A stretch of 11,533 nt of DNA from DATGXB01 sp035298905 (GCA_035298905.1 DATGXQ010000550.1:1-11533); one strand, 5' to 3'. Shown: positions 1 through 6,561, counted from the stretch's first letter. The notes: generated from the sequence alone by a model not told the origin. Numbers and translations: made by a program.

Positions 1-67
1 TCTCCCCATCTCCCCATCTCCGTGTCTCCCCTCCCCGCGTCTCCCCTCGACCTGTCCTCCCCTCTCC
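1..67. repeat. Pyrimidine-rich tandem low-complexity tract
   Basis: The plus strand is almost purely C/T and is built from imperfect octamers of the form CTCCCCAT, which decay into CTCCCCTC-like units. It lies just downstream of the acetyltransferase stop codon. Such tracts are common between genes of filamentous cyanobacteria. A plus-strand reading frame crosses it, but that frame runs antisense to the acetyltransferase and is not a gene. Confidence 0.75.
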
Positions 68-76
68 AATCCTTCA

Positions 77-544
77 TTAATCGAGAGATTTTAGCATCCA
101 TAGAGATTCTGTGCGATAACCCAGTTGATGATAGAGGTTTAGTGCTGGGGTATTGGATGCAAATACTTGTAAACCGATTTGGCGATCGCCTCTTTGTTTT
201 GCCCAATCTTCTAGATAATGCATTAAGCCTGTACCAATACCCTTTCTGCGGTGTTCTGGGGCAACGTAGAGCAGGAAAATATGGGGATGACGAATCCCTG
301 TAACTTGATCTATGGCGTTACCAACCCATAAACAAGCTATGGGTGTAGTTGTTGGGCTAGTTTCACTATCTACCCACCATAAGGGGGTATCAGGGGATAG
401 ATATTGATCAACTGTCCGTGCTAGATGGGAAAAATCTTGATGGGGCAGCATTTCTTGGTAAGTTCGCTGCATAAACTTGACCAAGAGCGATCGATCTACA
501 GGTGAACCACGACGCAAGTTATAGCCTGGGATAAAGTAATTCAA
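77..544 (-). CDS. GNAT family N-acetyltransferase
   Basis: A probable acetyl-CoA-dependent N-acetyltransferase of about 155 residues, the usual size for a single GNAT domain; its substrate cannot be told from the sequence. Motif A is clear at residues 93-107: a beta strand (IFLLYV) leads into the RRKGIG loop at 99-104, which binds the pyrophosphate of acetyl-CoA. Motif B follows with Asn131 and Tyr138 in an NTPALNLYHQLGY segment, typical of the family (RimI-like). The start is uncertain. The only upstream start before an in-frame TGA is a TTG that lies inside an ATTCAAA heptamer array, and the first internal ATG (residue 25) would cut into the conserved N-terminal strand. No Shine-Dalgarno is visible. 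It is the last of four minus-strand genes and ends beside a pyrimidine-rich tract. Confidence 0.85.
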   Translation of the reverse strand: MNYFIPGYNLRRGSPVDRSLLVKFMQRTYQEMLPHQDFSHLARTVDQYLSPDTPLWWVDSETSPTTTPIACLWVGNAIDQVTGIRHPHIFLLYVAPEHRRKGIGTGLMHYLEDWAKQRGDRQIGLQVFASNTPALNLYHQLGYRTESLWMLKSLD

Positions 545-573
545 AATTCAAAATTCAAAATTCAAAATTTAAA
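539..573. repeat. Heptamer tandem array (ATTCAAA)n
   Basis: Four perfect ATTCAAA units (539-566) are followed by one degenerate ATTTAAA unit. The array covers the presumed start codon of the acetyltransferase and the place where its ribosome binding site should be. It resembles the short tandemly repeated (STRR) heptanucleotides known from heterocystous cyanobacteria. Confidence 0.85.
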
Positions 574-599
574 CTTTAAAAATTACTGTTTTTTTTATC

Positions 600-619
600 A
601 GGCTGGTTTTTACCAGCCT
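600..619 (-). terminator. 8-bp stem-loop after the 51-residue peptide gene
   Basis: AGGCTGGT (600-607) and ACCAGCCT (612-619) form a perfect 8-bp stem with a 4-base loop, starting 9 bases beyond the stop codon of the minus-strand peptide gene. In the minus-strand RNA the hairpin is followed by an A-rich run, not a U-run, so it is not a textbook intrinsic terminator. It may act as a 3' stabiliser or a weak terminator. Confidence 0.4.
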
Positions 620-628
620 TAAGGAGAT

Positions 629-784
629 TTAAGAGAGGTGAAATAATATTGCGCCTACTTCTTCAATAGGGGCGGGTGCTGCCATGTCAGCAGGTAAAAA
701 GATGCGTGCGCTGACAGCTACCAAAGCAATTAAAAAGACGATGACAACAAGTAAGGGGGCGATGTATTGGCGAAAGATAGCCAT
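629..784 (-). CDS. Small single-span membrane peptide (51 aa), unknown function
   Basis: This frame encodes 51 residues beginning MAIFRQYIAPLL. A hydrophobic stretch at about residues 9-31 is long enough for one membrane span. It is preceded by Arg5 and followed by Arg27 and a Pro/Ala-rich, acidic segment (PAPIEE, 37-42). Its size and layout resemble the many one-helix subunits of cyanobacterial thylakoid complexes, but I do not recognise it as any named one. Coding is supported by an ATG start, a compact span-plus-tail design, a stop followed closely by a hairpin, and a place in a run of minus-strand genes. No strong Shine-Dalgarno is seen: a heptamer repeat array begins only 6 bases upstream of the ATG. 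It could still be a chance frame. Confidence 0.6.
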   Translation of the reverse strand: MAIFRQYIAPLLVVIVFLIALVAVSARIFLPADMAAPAPIEEVGAILFHLS

Positions 785-790
785 AGCAGG

Positions 791-825
791 ATTTTAGATT
801 TTAGATTTGGGATTTTGGATTTGAG
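791..825. repeat. Heptamer tandem array (ATTTTAG-like)n
   Basis: Five consecutive heptamers are seen: two ATTTTAG units, then ATTTGGG, ATTTTGG and ATTTGAG. The array begins 6 bases upstream of the ATG of the 51-residue membrane peptide and so fills its upstream region. Confidence 0.75.
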
Positions 826-862
826 CAGGTTCAATCCAAAATCGCTAATTTTGGGCTGATTT

Positions 863-917
863 GATGATTGAGCGATCGAGTGATCTAGACCTAACGCTGA
901 TCACGATCTAAATCATC
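863..917 (-). other. Long imperfect hairpin over the stop codon of the two-span membrane gene
   Basis: GATGATT (863-869) pairs with AATCATC (911-917), GATC (874-877) with GATC (905-908), and GTGATC (880-885) with GATCAC (899-904). That gives about 17 pairs around a 13-base loop that contains the TAG stop at 891-893. There is no adjoining T-run. It could be a terminator, an RNA-processing signal or chance. Confidence 0.4.
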
Positions 918-1292
918 CAGCACTCTTTCACAATACCAGTTTTCTGGCATTCCCGGATAATTTTGTTTAGCCTGTTCGATTAACCTTTCTGCTGCGGCTA
1001 CATCCCCTGATAACCGACTAATCAACCTATTTTTCAAATAGTTATCACTACTTTCTTCTTCTACCCGGTTGGATATCCCACTATTCAGGGGTTGGTACTG
1101 TTCTTGTCGCAACTGCCAAAACAAGACGTAATAAAGCGTACCAAAAATTACAATCAGGCTGAGTGTTCCCAAGAACGTGAGGAGATTAAACCCCAAATAT
1201 CCTAATACTAATTGGGAGAGGACATAGCCTAATAATAAACCTGTAAATATCAGAACAAATGTACCGACAATTACCACTACTTGGTTTCCCAT
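891..1292 (-). CDS. Two-span membrane protein, unknown function (133 aa)
   Basis: I do not recognise the family by name. Two strongly hydrophobic segments at about residues 5-27 and 34-60 should span the membrane. They are followed by a soluble C-terminal region of about 70 residues, rich in Glu, Asp and Arg and predicted mostly helical (SGDVAAAERLIEQAKQNYPG), with a tetratricopeptide-like feel but no full repeat. The ATG start is well supported: AGGAAG lies 7 bases upstream (1300-1305), inside the end of the AmpG-like gene, and the two genes overlap by 16 bases, so translation is probably coupled. It may work at the same membrane as the permease, but the sequence shows no more than co-transcription. 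A long hairpin covers its stop codon. Confidence 0.8.
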   Translation of the reverse strand: MGNQVVVIVGTFVLIFTGLLLGYVLSQLVLGYLGFNLLTFLGTLSLIVIFGTLYYVLFWQLRQEQYQPLNSGISNRVEEESSDNYLKNRLISRLSGDVAAAERLIEQAKQNYPGMPENWYCERVLDDLDRDQR

Positions 1293-2779
1293 ATATCTTC
1301 TTCCTCAAGTCCTGGTCTAGTAACTGCCACTGGGATTTGATTCCAAGGGGCAACAAAAGGTAAAAGTAGCAATCCGGGTAAAGCTGCAACTAGGGAAAGC
1401 AAGAAAAATGTAGGCCAGCCTGTAGCTTTAGCCCAACTTCCTGCCGGTGCGGAAAGAACATCTCTACTAATAGCCATTAAGCTAGAAAATAAAGCAAACT
1501 GAGTGGTTGTGAAACGGTGGTTACAAAGGCGCATTAAAAAGGCCACCGTTACTACCGTGACTAAACCTGCACAGAAGTTTTCCACATTAACTGCTAATAC
1601 TAAAAGTGAATAATCTTTTTTATTGACTACAGCTAAGGCATAATAACCTAAATTACTGAGTAATTGCAGTATACCGAATATCCACAGACTACGATTTAAG
1701 TTAATTTTGGTCATAATTACACCACCAGCTAAAACGCCGATGGTGGTGGCAAAAAAGCCAATACCTGCTTGAATCGTCCCAATTTCTGTTTTGCTAAAGT
1801 TGATTTCTCTGAGAAAAAGATTTGCTGTGATTCCGACGAGAGAATCACCCATTTTGTACAGCAAGATAAAGACTAAAATTATCGAAGCTTGGGTGAAACC
1901 AAAGCGGTGAAAAAATTCTTTGAAAGGAAGAAAAATCGCTTGTTGCAGGTTTTGGGGAGCATCATTTTCTCTAGCTTCAGTAATTAGGGATGTGGGTAAT
2001 AATAAAGATGCACCTATCCAAGCTACTAGCAAGACGGCCAACAACCAATAAAATATCGGCAAGGGGATAAAACCCACAAAAACGCCGCTTAGTAATCCCA
2101 CTACTAAAAGGGTAATGAAGACCAAGAAAACTAAATCTTTGATTGACAAAGGAGAAGTTTTTTGTGGGGCTTGGGTTTCTTTGGGGGATGAAAAGCTGGT
2201 AAATATACCTCCTGCCATCAAAACTGCCATGAGTAAATAAACACCATTCCAAGGAACATAGTCTGCTAAAACTAAGGCTAAGGAACTGGTGATAAATAGG
2301 GCGATACGGTAGCCTAAAACCCAAACAGATGCACCAGCTTGGGCTTCCAGTGGGTTTAAAACATCGGTGCGATAGGCATCACCGGCGATGTCTTGGGTAG
2401 CACTGAGAAAGGTGATAGTTAGACAGTTAATAGCCAGGATTTGCAGAACTTGGGGATTTTGGGACGGTTGCTGGAAGGCTAAAGCGGCGATCGCCAATGC
2501 TAACCCAATTTGAGTAATTACTAACCAACCCCGTCTAGCCCCTAAAAATGGCGGTACAAATCGATCTAATAGGGGAGACCACAAGAATTTTAGGGAGTAG
2601 GGCAAAGCCAGCAGACCAAATAAGGTGATTTGGCCAATATCCACTTTGGCATCTTGCATCCACAGTTGCAAAGTTCGGCTAGTTAAGAACAGAGGTAAGC
2701 CAGATGCAAAACCCAAAAATAGCAAAGCTGCCATTTTTTGGCTTTGAAAAGCCTGTCGCAGTGCTTGAATTTCTTTCAT
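1277..2779 (-). CDS. ampG: AmpG-like MFS permease (muropeptide-type transporter)
   Basis: A 500-residue major facilitator protein with about twelve hydrophobic segments, acting in the cytoplasmic membrane. The N-terminal block at residues 26-85 (SGLPLFLTSRTLQLWM, then LFGLLALPYSLKFLWSPLLDR, then ARRGW) is the AmpG signature region. QDIAGDAYRTDVL, at about residue 130, is a second AmpG hallmark. Known AmpG proteins import GlcNAc-anhydroMurNAc peptides for cell-wall recycling; in cyanobacteria the substrate is mostly inferred. The length fits the family (about 430-500). The ATG start has a TCCTT complement (AAGGA on the coding strand) at 2792-2796, about 12 bases upstream. It overlaps the next minus-strand gene by 16 bases. 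It contains one HIP1 site (2487-2494). The MFS fold is near certain, the AmpG subfamily likely, the exact substrate unknown. Confidence 0.85.
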   Translation of the reverse strand: MKEIQALRQAFQSQKMAALLFLGFASGLPLFLTSRTLQLWMQDAKVDIGQITLFGLLALPYSLKFLWSPLLDRFVPPFLGARRGWLVITQIGLALAIAALAFQQPSQNPQVLQILAINCLTITFLSATQDIAGDAYRTDVLNPLEAQAGASVWVLGYRIALFITSSLALVLADYVPWNGVYLLMAVLMAGGIFTSFSSPKETQAPQKTSPLSIKDLVFLVFITLLVVGLLSGVFVGFIPLPIFYWLLAVLLVAWIGASLLLPTSLITEARENDAPQNLQQAIFLPFKEFFHRFGFTQASIILVFILLYKMGDSLVGITANLFLREINFSKTEIGTIQAGIGFFATTIGVLAGGVIMTKINLNRSLWIFGILQLLSNLGYYALAVVNKKDYSLLVLAVNVENFCAGLVTVVTVAFLMRLCNHRFTTTQFALFSSLMAISRDVLSAPAGSWAKATGWPTFFLLSLVAALPGLLLLPFVAPWNQIPVAVTRPGLEEEDIWETK

Positions 2780-3101
2780 CAGTTGCTAGATTCCTTCTCA
2801 CCTGTTGCAAATTAGGGTTATCTTTACATATCACAGGCGTGATTGTTTGGCGATCGACCAATTTGCAGTAGATACTCTGGTTTGAGATATTAGTGAAGGA
2901 CACCCTGACAAAATCAGCAGTTTCTTAACTTTGCTTTAAATAAATAAAGTTTGTTGTACCCAAATAGGTATCAACCGAATCAATTACAGCAGTTTACATT
3001 GATATTGCCTACTTTTCAGGGACAATTTAGGAATTGTCACTAGCTTGGTTTTCTGCTGTATTTTACCTGAAAATTCGAGCTTTTTTCCTGGTTTCTCATT
3101 C
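2780..3101. other. 322-base intergenic gap between ampG-like gene and dndE
   Basis: No convincing gene is found on either strand. It holds the weak Shine-Dalgarno and presumably the promoter of the permease, AT-rich sequence around 2925-2955, and one clean inverted repeat at 3021-3038. It marks the boundary between the housekeeping block and the Dnd block. Confidence 0.6.
3021..3038. repeat. Inverted repeat GACAATT-4-AATTGTC
   Basis: Seven-base perfect arms with a 4-base spacer, located 64 bases beyond the dndE stop codon. There is no T-run on either strand, so it is a possible operator or stem-loop, not an intrinsic terminator. Confidence 0.45.
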
Positions 3102-3503
3102 CTAGATGGATGATTGAGCGTTTTTTGTGGCCAATTCGATTAAATCTTCAATTTTCTTCAAATTGCCGTCACCTGCTAAGTAACCAATGCCCCGATGTAA
3201 ATGTAAGCGAAATTGCTGCGCTAAAGTTTCTTTATCAGTACCTAAGCCGTCGTTGTGGCAGCGTTGCTTGAGGGCTAAGAGCAAAATATCAGCCATTTCT
3301 CCACCAAAGACACGCCAGGACAGTTCTACATTACTATCCTGGGGAATAGGAACGGGTGAAGGTGGTGCTGGTTCTGCTAAGGAACGACAAAAAGCCCAAC
3401 GACACAGTATATTCCATTGCTCAATTTTGGTGTTGCGCTTAAGTTTTAGCAGTTGTTCCTTGGCTGTTTGGGATAAGCGGATGCGTTCGATCGGTGATTC
3501 CAT
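3102..3503 (-). CDS. dndE: DNA sulfur modification protein DndE
   Basis: A 133-residue DndE, the small DNA-binding member of the phosphorothioation complex. In studied systems it binds nicked double-stranded DNA and works with DndC and DndD when sulfur replaces a non-bridging backbone oxygen. The N-terminal block IERIRLSQTAKEQLLKLKRNT followed by NILCRWAFCRSLAEPAPPSP is the family hallmark: basic helices, then an NILCR motif and a Pro-rich turn. LSWRVFGGEMADILLLALKQR and the closing LHLHRGIGYLAGD segment are also typical. The length is slightly above the usual 110-130 residues and complete. It is the last gene of the minus-strand dndD-dndE pair, 87 bases after dndD. Its ATG directly abuts a heptamer array, so no ribosome binding site is visible. 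Confidence 0.93.
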   Translation of the reverse strand: MESPIERIRLSQTAKEQLLKLKRNTKIEQWNILCRWAFCRSLAEPAPPSPVPIPQDSNVELSWRVFGGEMADILLLALKQRCHNDGLGTDKETLAQQFRLHLHRGIGYLAGDGNLKKIEDLIELATKNAQSSI

Positions 3504-3543
3504 TGGTGATTGGTGATTGGTGATTGGTGATTGGTGATTGGGG
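3502..3543. repeat. Heptamer tandem array (ATTGGTG)n
   Basis: Five perfect ATTGGTG units (3502-3536) and a degenerate sixth (ATTGGGG). The first unit includes two bases of the dndE start codon. The array fills the dndD-dndE spacer where the dndE ribosome binding site should be. It is an STRR-type cyanobacterial repeat. Unit number is likely to vary between strains. Confidence 0.9.
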
Positions 3544-3590
3544 AGACGTTCTAGAGGGAAGAAATAATTTTTATTCCCTACACCCTACAC

Positions 3591-5594
3591 TCATGACCAA
3601 AAATACCCTTTTTTGATAGTTGTTTGTCGGTTGGAGGAGTTGTATTTGAGGAGATACTCACGAGCGATCGCCTCATTCTCTGTCAATACTTTATACTCTG
3701 TTTTGCCTATTTCCGTATCAGTAGAGAGGAGAATAACTTGATGGCTGGCTGCTGGGAAATACCTTTCTACTAAATTGTTACGGTGAGAAGAGTCAAGCCG
3801 ACCTAATGGTGTATCGATAGCTACTGGTAAACGCCGACCGGAAACTTTAGCCAGTCCCCACAAAAAGGCGATCGCTAATAATTGTTTTTCCCCTGCTGAG
3901 AGGCGATGTTTAGGGACAGGTTGACCGTTTAAATCGTAAAGAGAGAGGCTGAAAGTCTTGGCATCTATGGCGATACGATGGACTAAATCGGACTTATGCA
4001 GGAGATAGAGGAAACAATTCTTTACTTCCTCTTCAAGTTTATTAAGTTTGCGTAAAGTCAGGCGATCGCGGAACACCCTTAAAGTTTCCTGCACTTTTGC
4101 CGCAGAATTAATAATGTGTTCATTAGTTTTAGATTTAATATTTTCTACTGTATATTCACTCAACTCTTTTTTAGTTTTATTAATATCAGCTTCTAACTCC
4201 TGCACCTGGCGATTTATTGACTCATAAGTAGCCCTAGTTTTAGCCACATCAGCTTGAGCAATTTCCACAGCTTTACGTAACTTTTCATATTCTTCCGGTG
4301 CAGCCGCAGTTTGCACTTGTCTTTCTAAAGCATTAATTTCTTCTTCTTTAGTTTTGAGTATTTCTAATTTTTGTTTAGCTGTAAATAAGGAATTTTTCAA
4401 CCGATAAACCAAGTTATCAAGTTGGCTTAAACTTTCCTCATCAGCATTTAAGTACAGTGCTTCTGTAGGCTGAGAATTAGCATATAAACTATTTAAGTCT
4501 TGACTCAAATAATCCTGAATCTTTTGAATTTCGGTTATCGAAATAGATATTTGACTCAACCAATTAACTAAACGTTGATCCCGCTCAATTAAAACATCTT
4601 TAGCTAATTGTACTTGTTGATAGCGAAATTCTTTTGCTCCTTGTTTTTGAACTTGGTTCAATAAATTATCAATTAAAGCCAATGGCAACACATCAGCAGC
4701 TAAATCACACATAGACTGCCGGATTTCTTCAGCCTCATCAGCTTTTTCCTTTTGTTGTAATTCTAATTGATTTCTCTCCGCCGCAATTTTCCCACCTCTA
4801 GCCACAAACTTATCAAGTGCTTCCTGTTGTTTTTCCTCAAAATACTCAATTTCCCTTTTCCAACTCTCTAATTTTTCCTTTAATTCTTGATACTTTTCTT
4901 GTTCTTTACTTAAACGTTTTTCAATTTCTTCTAAATTAGCTAAATCCTTTTTACCAGCAACTTCCTTTCTTTTCCGATTGACCAAAATTTCTAAATCCAC
5001 AGATAATCTATCAGCTAATTCTAAACCCAATAAACCACGAATCGCTTCAATTACGATTGTCGGAGGTGTTTCTTGTTCTGCCAATTCTTTCACTTGTTCC
5101 CCATCAAACAGAAACAAATTAGAAATACCCAAAGGCAGAATATTTTCAATATAATCATCCCAAATATTAGCTAATTCATCTCTAGGCCAATCATCCTTTC
5201 CCGATAAACCTAATTCTAAAATTCCTAAACTATCTTTACCATCTTTGGGATTTTTATTCCAATGGCGAACAATTCTATATTTGACTGGTTTATCTTCCTC
5301 AATATGCTCAAACAGTAATTCTATCCGAGTATCTTTACCATCCTCCGTTTTGCTATTAACACTTTGACTCAAAAAATCGCCATAACTCAGATTACCACGA
5401 GTAGAACATTGAGCGCGATGACCGTATAAAGCCAGACGAATCGCATCCATTAGGGTAGTTTTTCCCCCTCCATTCATCCCCCCTAAAAGAATAATCGGCC
5501 GGATTTCTTCTTCATCTACTCTAGGGTTAAGATTGATTATTTGTCTCCCAGCATAAGGGCCGAAGTTTTGCAGGACGAGTTCAAGAAATATCAT
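3591..5594 (-). CDS. dndD: DNA sulfur modification ATPase DndD
   Basis: A 667-residue SMC/Rad50-like ATPase, full length for DndD (about 650-670). Walker A is GGMNGGGKTT at residues 38-47, the ABC-type signature SAGEKQ is at 566-571, and Walker B with the switch region is PVAIDTPLGRLDSSHR at 590-605. These mark the two half-domains of the head. Between them, about residues 210-530 are Glu/Lys/Gln-rich coiled coil. No CxxC zinc hook is visible, unlike Rad50. Family knowledge: DndD ATPase activity, possibly linked to DNA structure change or nicking, is needed for phosphorothioation with DndC and DndE. The ATG start fits the family opening (MIFLELVLQNFGPY), but no clear Shine-Dalgarno precedes it. 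Its TGA overlaps an ATG (ATGA, 3591-3594) that opens only a 7-codon frame. Three HIP1 sites lie in its 3' third. Confidence 0.96.
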   Translation of the reverse strand: MIFLELVLQNFGPYAGRQIINLNPRVDEEEIRPIILLGGMNGGGKTTLMDAIRLALYGHRAQCSTRGNLSYGDFLSQSVNSKTEDGKDTRIELLFEHIEEDKPVKYRIVRHWNKNPKDGKDSLGILELGLSGKDDWPRDELANIWDDYIENILPLGISNLFLFDGEQVKELAEQETPPTIVIEAIRGLLGLELADRLSVDLEILVNRKRKEVAGKKDLANLEEIEKRLSKEQEKYQELKEKLESWKREIEYFEEKQQEALDKFVARGGKIAAERNQLELQQKEKADEAEEIRQSMCDLAADVLPLALIDNLLNQVQKQGAKEFRYQQVQLAKDVLIERDQRLVNWLSQISISITEIQKIQDYLSQDLNSLYANSQPTEALYLNADEESLSQLDNLVYRLKNSLFTAKQKLEILKTKEEEINALERQVQTAAAPEEYEKLRKAVEIAQADVAKTRATYESINRQVQELEADINKTKKELSEYTVENIKSKTNEHIINSAAKVQETLRVFRDRLTLRKLNKLEEEVKNCFLYLLHKSDLVHRIAIDAKTFSLSLYDLNGQPVPKHRLSAGEKQLLAIAFLWGLAKVSGRRLPVAIDTPLGRLDSSHRNNLVERYFPAASHQVILLSTDTEIGKTEYKVLTENEAIAREYLLKYNSSNRQTTIKKGYFWS

Positions 5595-5638
5595 TATATT
5601 TGTTAATCAGTTAGTTAGTAGTGTATTTTCAAAAAAGA

Positions 5639-5685
5639 GCGAATAGAATTCGCGGCTACACAGGCCAAGTCCGCCTGCGCGGACT
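5639..5685 (-). repeat. Three-hairpin interspersed repeat, left copy
   Basis: Read on the minus strand it forms hairpin 1 (AGTCCGC/GCGGACT, 5668-5685, loop 4), a short central stem (GGC/GCC, 5654-5666) and hairpin 2 (GCGAAT/ATTCGC, 5639-5653, loop 3). It has the same architecture as the two copies on the other side of the transposase gene but lies in opposite orientation. It sits directly after the transposase stop codon and in the leader of dndD. Confidence 0.75.
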
Positions 5686-5690
5686 ATTTT

Positions 5691-6098
5691 TTACTCAAGT
5701 TCCCAGTGGGGAATAATTGATTTTTTTTGATGGTGCGTAGCTTGATTTCTAATATAATTAGCTACATGATCAATAGCATCATGGCTAACTGTAAAAGCTC
5801 CATAGCTACCTTGCCATTTAAAAAACTCACCTGGTTTCACTTCATGAGTAATAAAATGCGAAGAACTACCTTTAATTTGCTTAATCAGTTCAGAGATGCT
5901 AATAGTCACCGGAAACCCTGTAAGCAAATGTACATGATCAGCAATCCCACCAACAGCAATTACAGTACATTTTAATTGTTCACATTCATGAATAATCGCA
6001 GTATAAACTGATTTTTGAATATCTGGTGTAATTAACGGCAACCTATCCCATGTTGACCAAACATAATGTAGATATAATTGTGTATAATTTGCTCTCAT
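5691..6098 (-). CDS. IS200/IS605-type Y1 transposase (RAYT-like)
   Basis: A 135-residue HUH single-strand transposase, the usual length for TnpA of IS200 or REP-associated transposases. The HUH motif is DHVHLL with His55 and His57, and the catalytic tyrosine is most likely Tyr115 in VANYIRNQ, followed by a His-rich stretch. The N-terminal LHYVWSTWDRLPLI and the WQGSYGAFTVS segment are typical of the family. These enzymes cut and rejoin single-stranded DNA at hairpin-bearing ends. All catalytic residues are present, so it may be active. The ATG has AAGGG only two bases upstream, so translation may be weak. It lies inside the gap between dndC and dndD, in the same direction as both, and ends 96 bases before dndD, so its transcript could read into dndD. 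Confidence 0.9.
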   Translation of the reverse strand: MRANYTQLYLHYVWSTWDRLPLITPDIQKSVYTAIIHECEQLKCTVIAVGGIADHVHLLTGFPVTISISELIKQIKGSSSHFITHEVKPGEFFKWQGSYGAFTVSHDAIDHVANYIRNQATHHQKKSIIPHWELE

Positions 6099-6161
6099 AT
6101 CCCTTATTTTAAACTACAAACACCAATTCTACTTACATTTTTTGATCTCTCGATCCTATTT

Positions 6162-6218
6162 ATATATATTAAACCCGCGTAGGCGGGTTTTGTCTGTGTA
6201 GACGCGATTTCCAATCGC
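6162..6218 (+). repeat. Three-hairpin interspersed repeat, right copy 1
   Basis: Hairpin 1 is AAACCCGC/GCGGGTTT (6171-6190, loop GTAG), the central stem GTC/GAC (6192-6203), and hairpin 2 GCGATT/AATCGC (6204-6218, loop TCC). It matches copy 2, 83 bases downstream, at 54 of 55 positions (6162-6216 against 6245-6299). Confidence 0.85.
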
Positions 6219-6226
6219 CCATTGTT

Positions 6227-6532
6227 TTAAATCGTCAATTCCCAATATATATTAAACCCGCGTAGGCGGGTTTTGTCTGTGTAGACGCGATTTCTAATCT
6301 TAATTAAAATCCTCATTACTTCACCCTGATTATTAGTAGGTTGTGGAGGACTCCATTCACCAACTGCGGCAAAACCCAACTTATACAAATGCAAAATTAT
6401 ACTGTTAACACCTGCGGGTGAACCAACTAACAATAATTTCACCTTTTCTCTATTTGGTGCATTTTCTGGAGAAATACTCACAGACGTAACCTCAGAAGTT
6501 TGATGGAGATTTGTAATAAAACTTGTCACCAT
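6227..6532 (-). CDS. Small conserved-looking protein with repeat-derived C-terminus
   Basis: A 101-residue frame of unknown function. Residues about 30-78 form a compact alpha/beta-looking unit (VKLLLVGSPAGVNSIILHLYKLGF, then a GEW-SPPQPTNNQGEVMRILIK segment); I have an impression that such small proteins occur in other Nostoc-type genomes but cannot verify it. From residue 79 onward (RNRVYTDKTRLRGFNIYWE) the coding sequence is the reverse strand of the three-hairpin repeat. The original C-terminus appears to have been replaced when the repeat inserted. The gene is therefore either slightly remodelled or a decaying remnant. The ATG at 6532 has no clear ribosome binding site. It is divergent from the first HTH gene across a 112-base region with two palindromes. 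Confidence 0.55.
   Translation of the reverse strand: MVTSFITNLHQTSEVTSVSISPENAPNREKVKLLLVGSPAGVNSIILHLYKLGFAAVGEWSPPQPTNNQGEVMRILIKIRNRVYTDKTRLRGFNIYWELTI
6245..6299 (+). repeat. Three-hairpin interspersed repeat, right copy 2 (truncated)
   Basis: A direct duplicate of copy 1 with one mismatch (6212 C against 6295 T). Hairpin 1 is at 6254-6273. Hairpin 2 is cut short: the right arm stops at AATC, where copy 1 continues GC. The break falls inside the small minus-strand gene, at its codon 78-79. Confidence 0.85.
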
Positions 6533-6561
6533 ACGGTTATTAGTTTCTTAACTAAGCATAC

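Larger units (their letters stand above)
5639..6299. mobile_element. IS200/RAYT-like element with inverted hairpin repeats
   Basis: An intact Y1 transposase gene is bounded by one inverted copy on the left and two direct copies on the right of a three-hairpin repeat. This layout recalls REP-associated transposases flanked by REP and inverse-REP units. No TnpB gene and no long terminal inverted repeats are present. The exact ends are unknown: the right edge may be 6218 or 6299. Confidence 0.5.

Noticed and set aside
22..303. Plus-strand 93-codon frame over the acetyltransferase
   Set aside because: It begins in the pyrimidine-rich repeat and runs antisense to a clear GNAT domain; the product has no recognisable features.
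1977..2324. Other-frame minus-strand frames within and around the AmpG-like gene (also 1186-1389 and 2679-2903)
   Set aside because: They overlap the permease in another frame and show no domain or start signal of their own.
3187..3516. Plus-strand 109-codon frame over dndE
   Set aside because: It is antisense to a convincing DndE and ends in the heptamer array; the translation is Cys/Ser/Arg-rich shadow sequence.
3502..3543. CRISPR-like array
   Set aside because: Units are 7 bases with no spacers; it is a simple tandem repeat. The same holds for the arrays at 539 and 791.
5668..5692. Intrinsic terminator (hairpin plus T-run on the plus strand)
   Set aside because: No plus-strand gene reads into it; the hairpin is better explained as part of the transposase-associated repeat.
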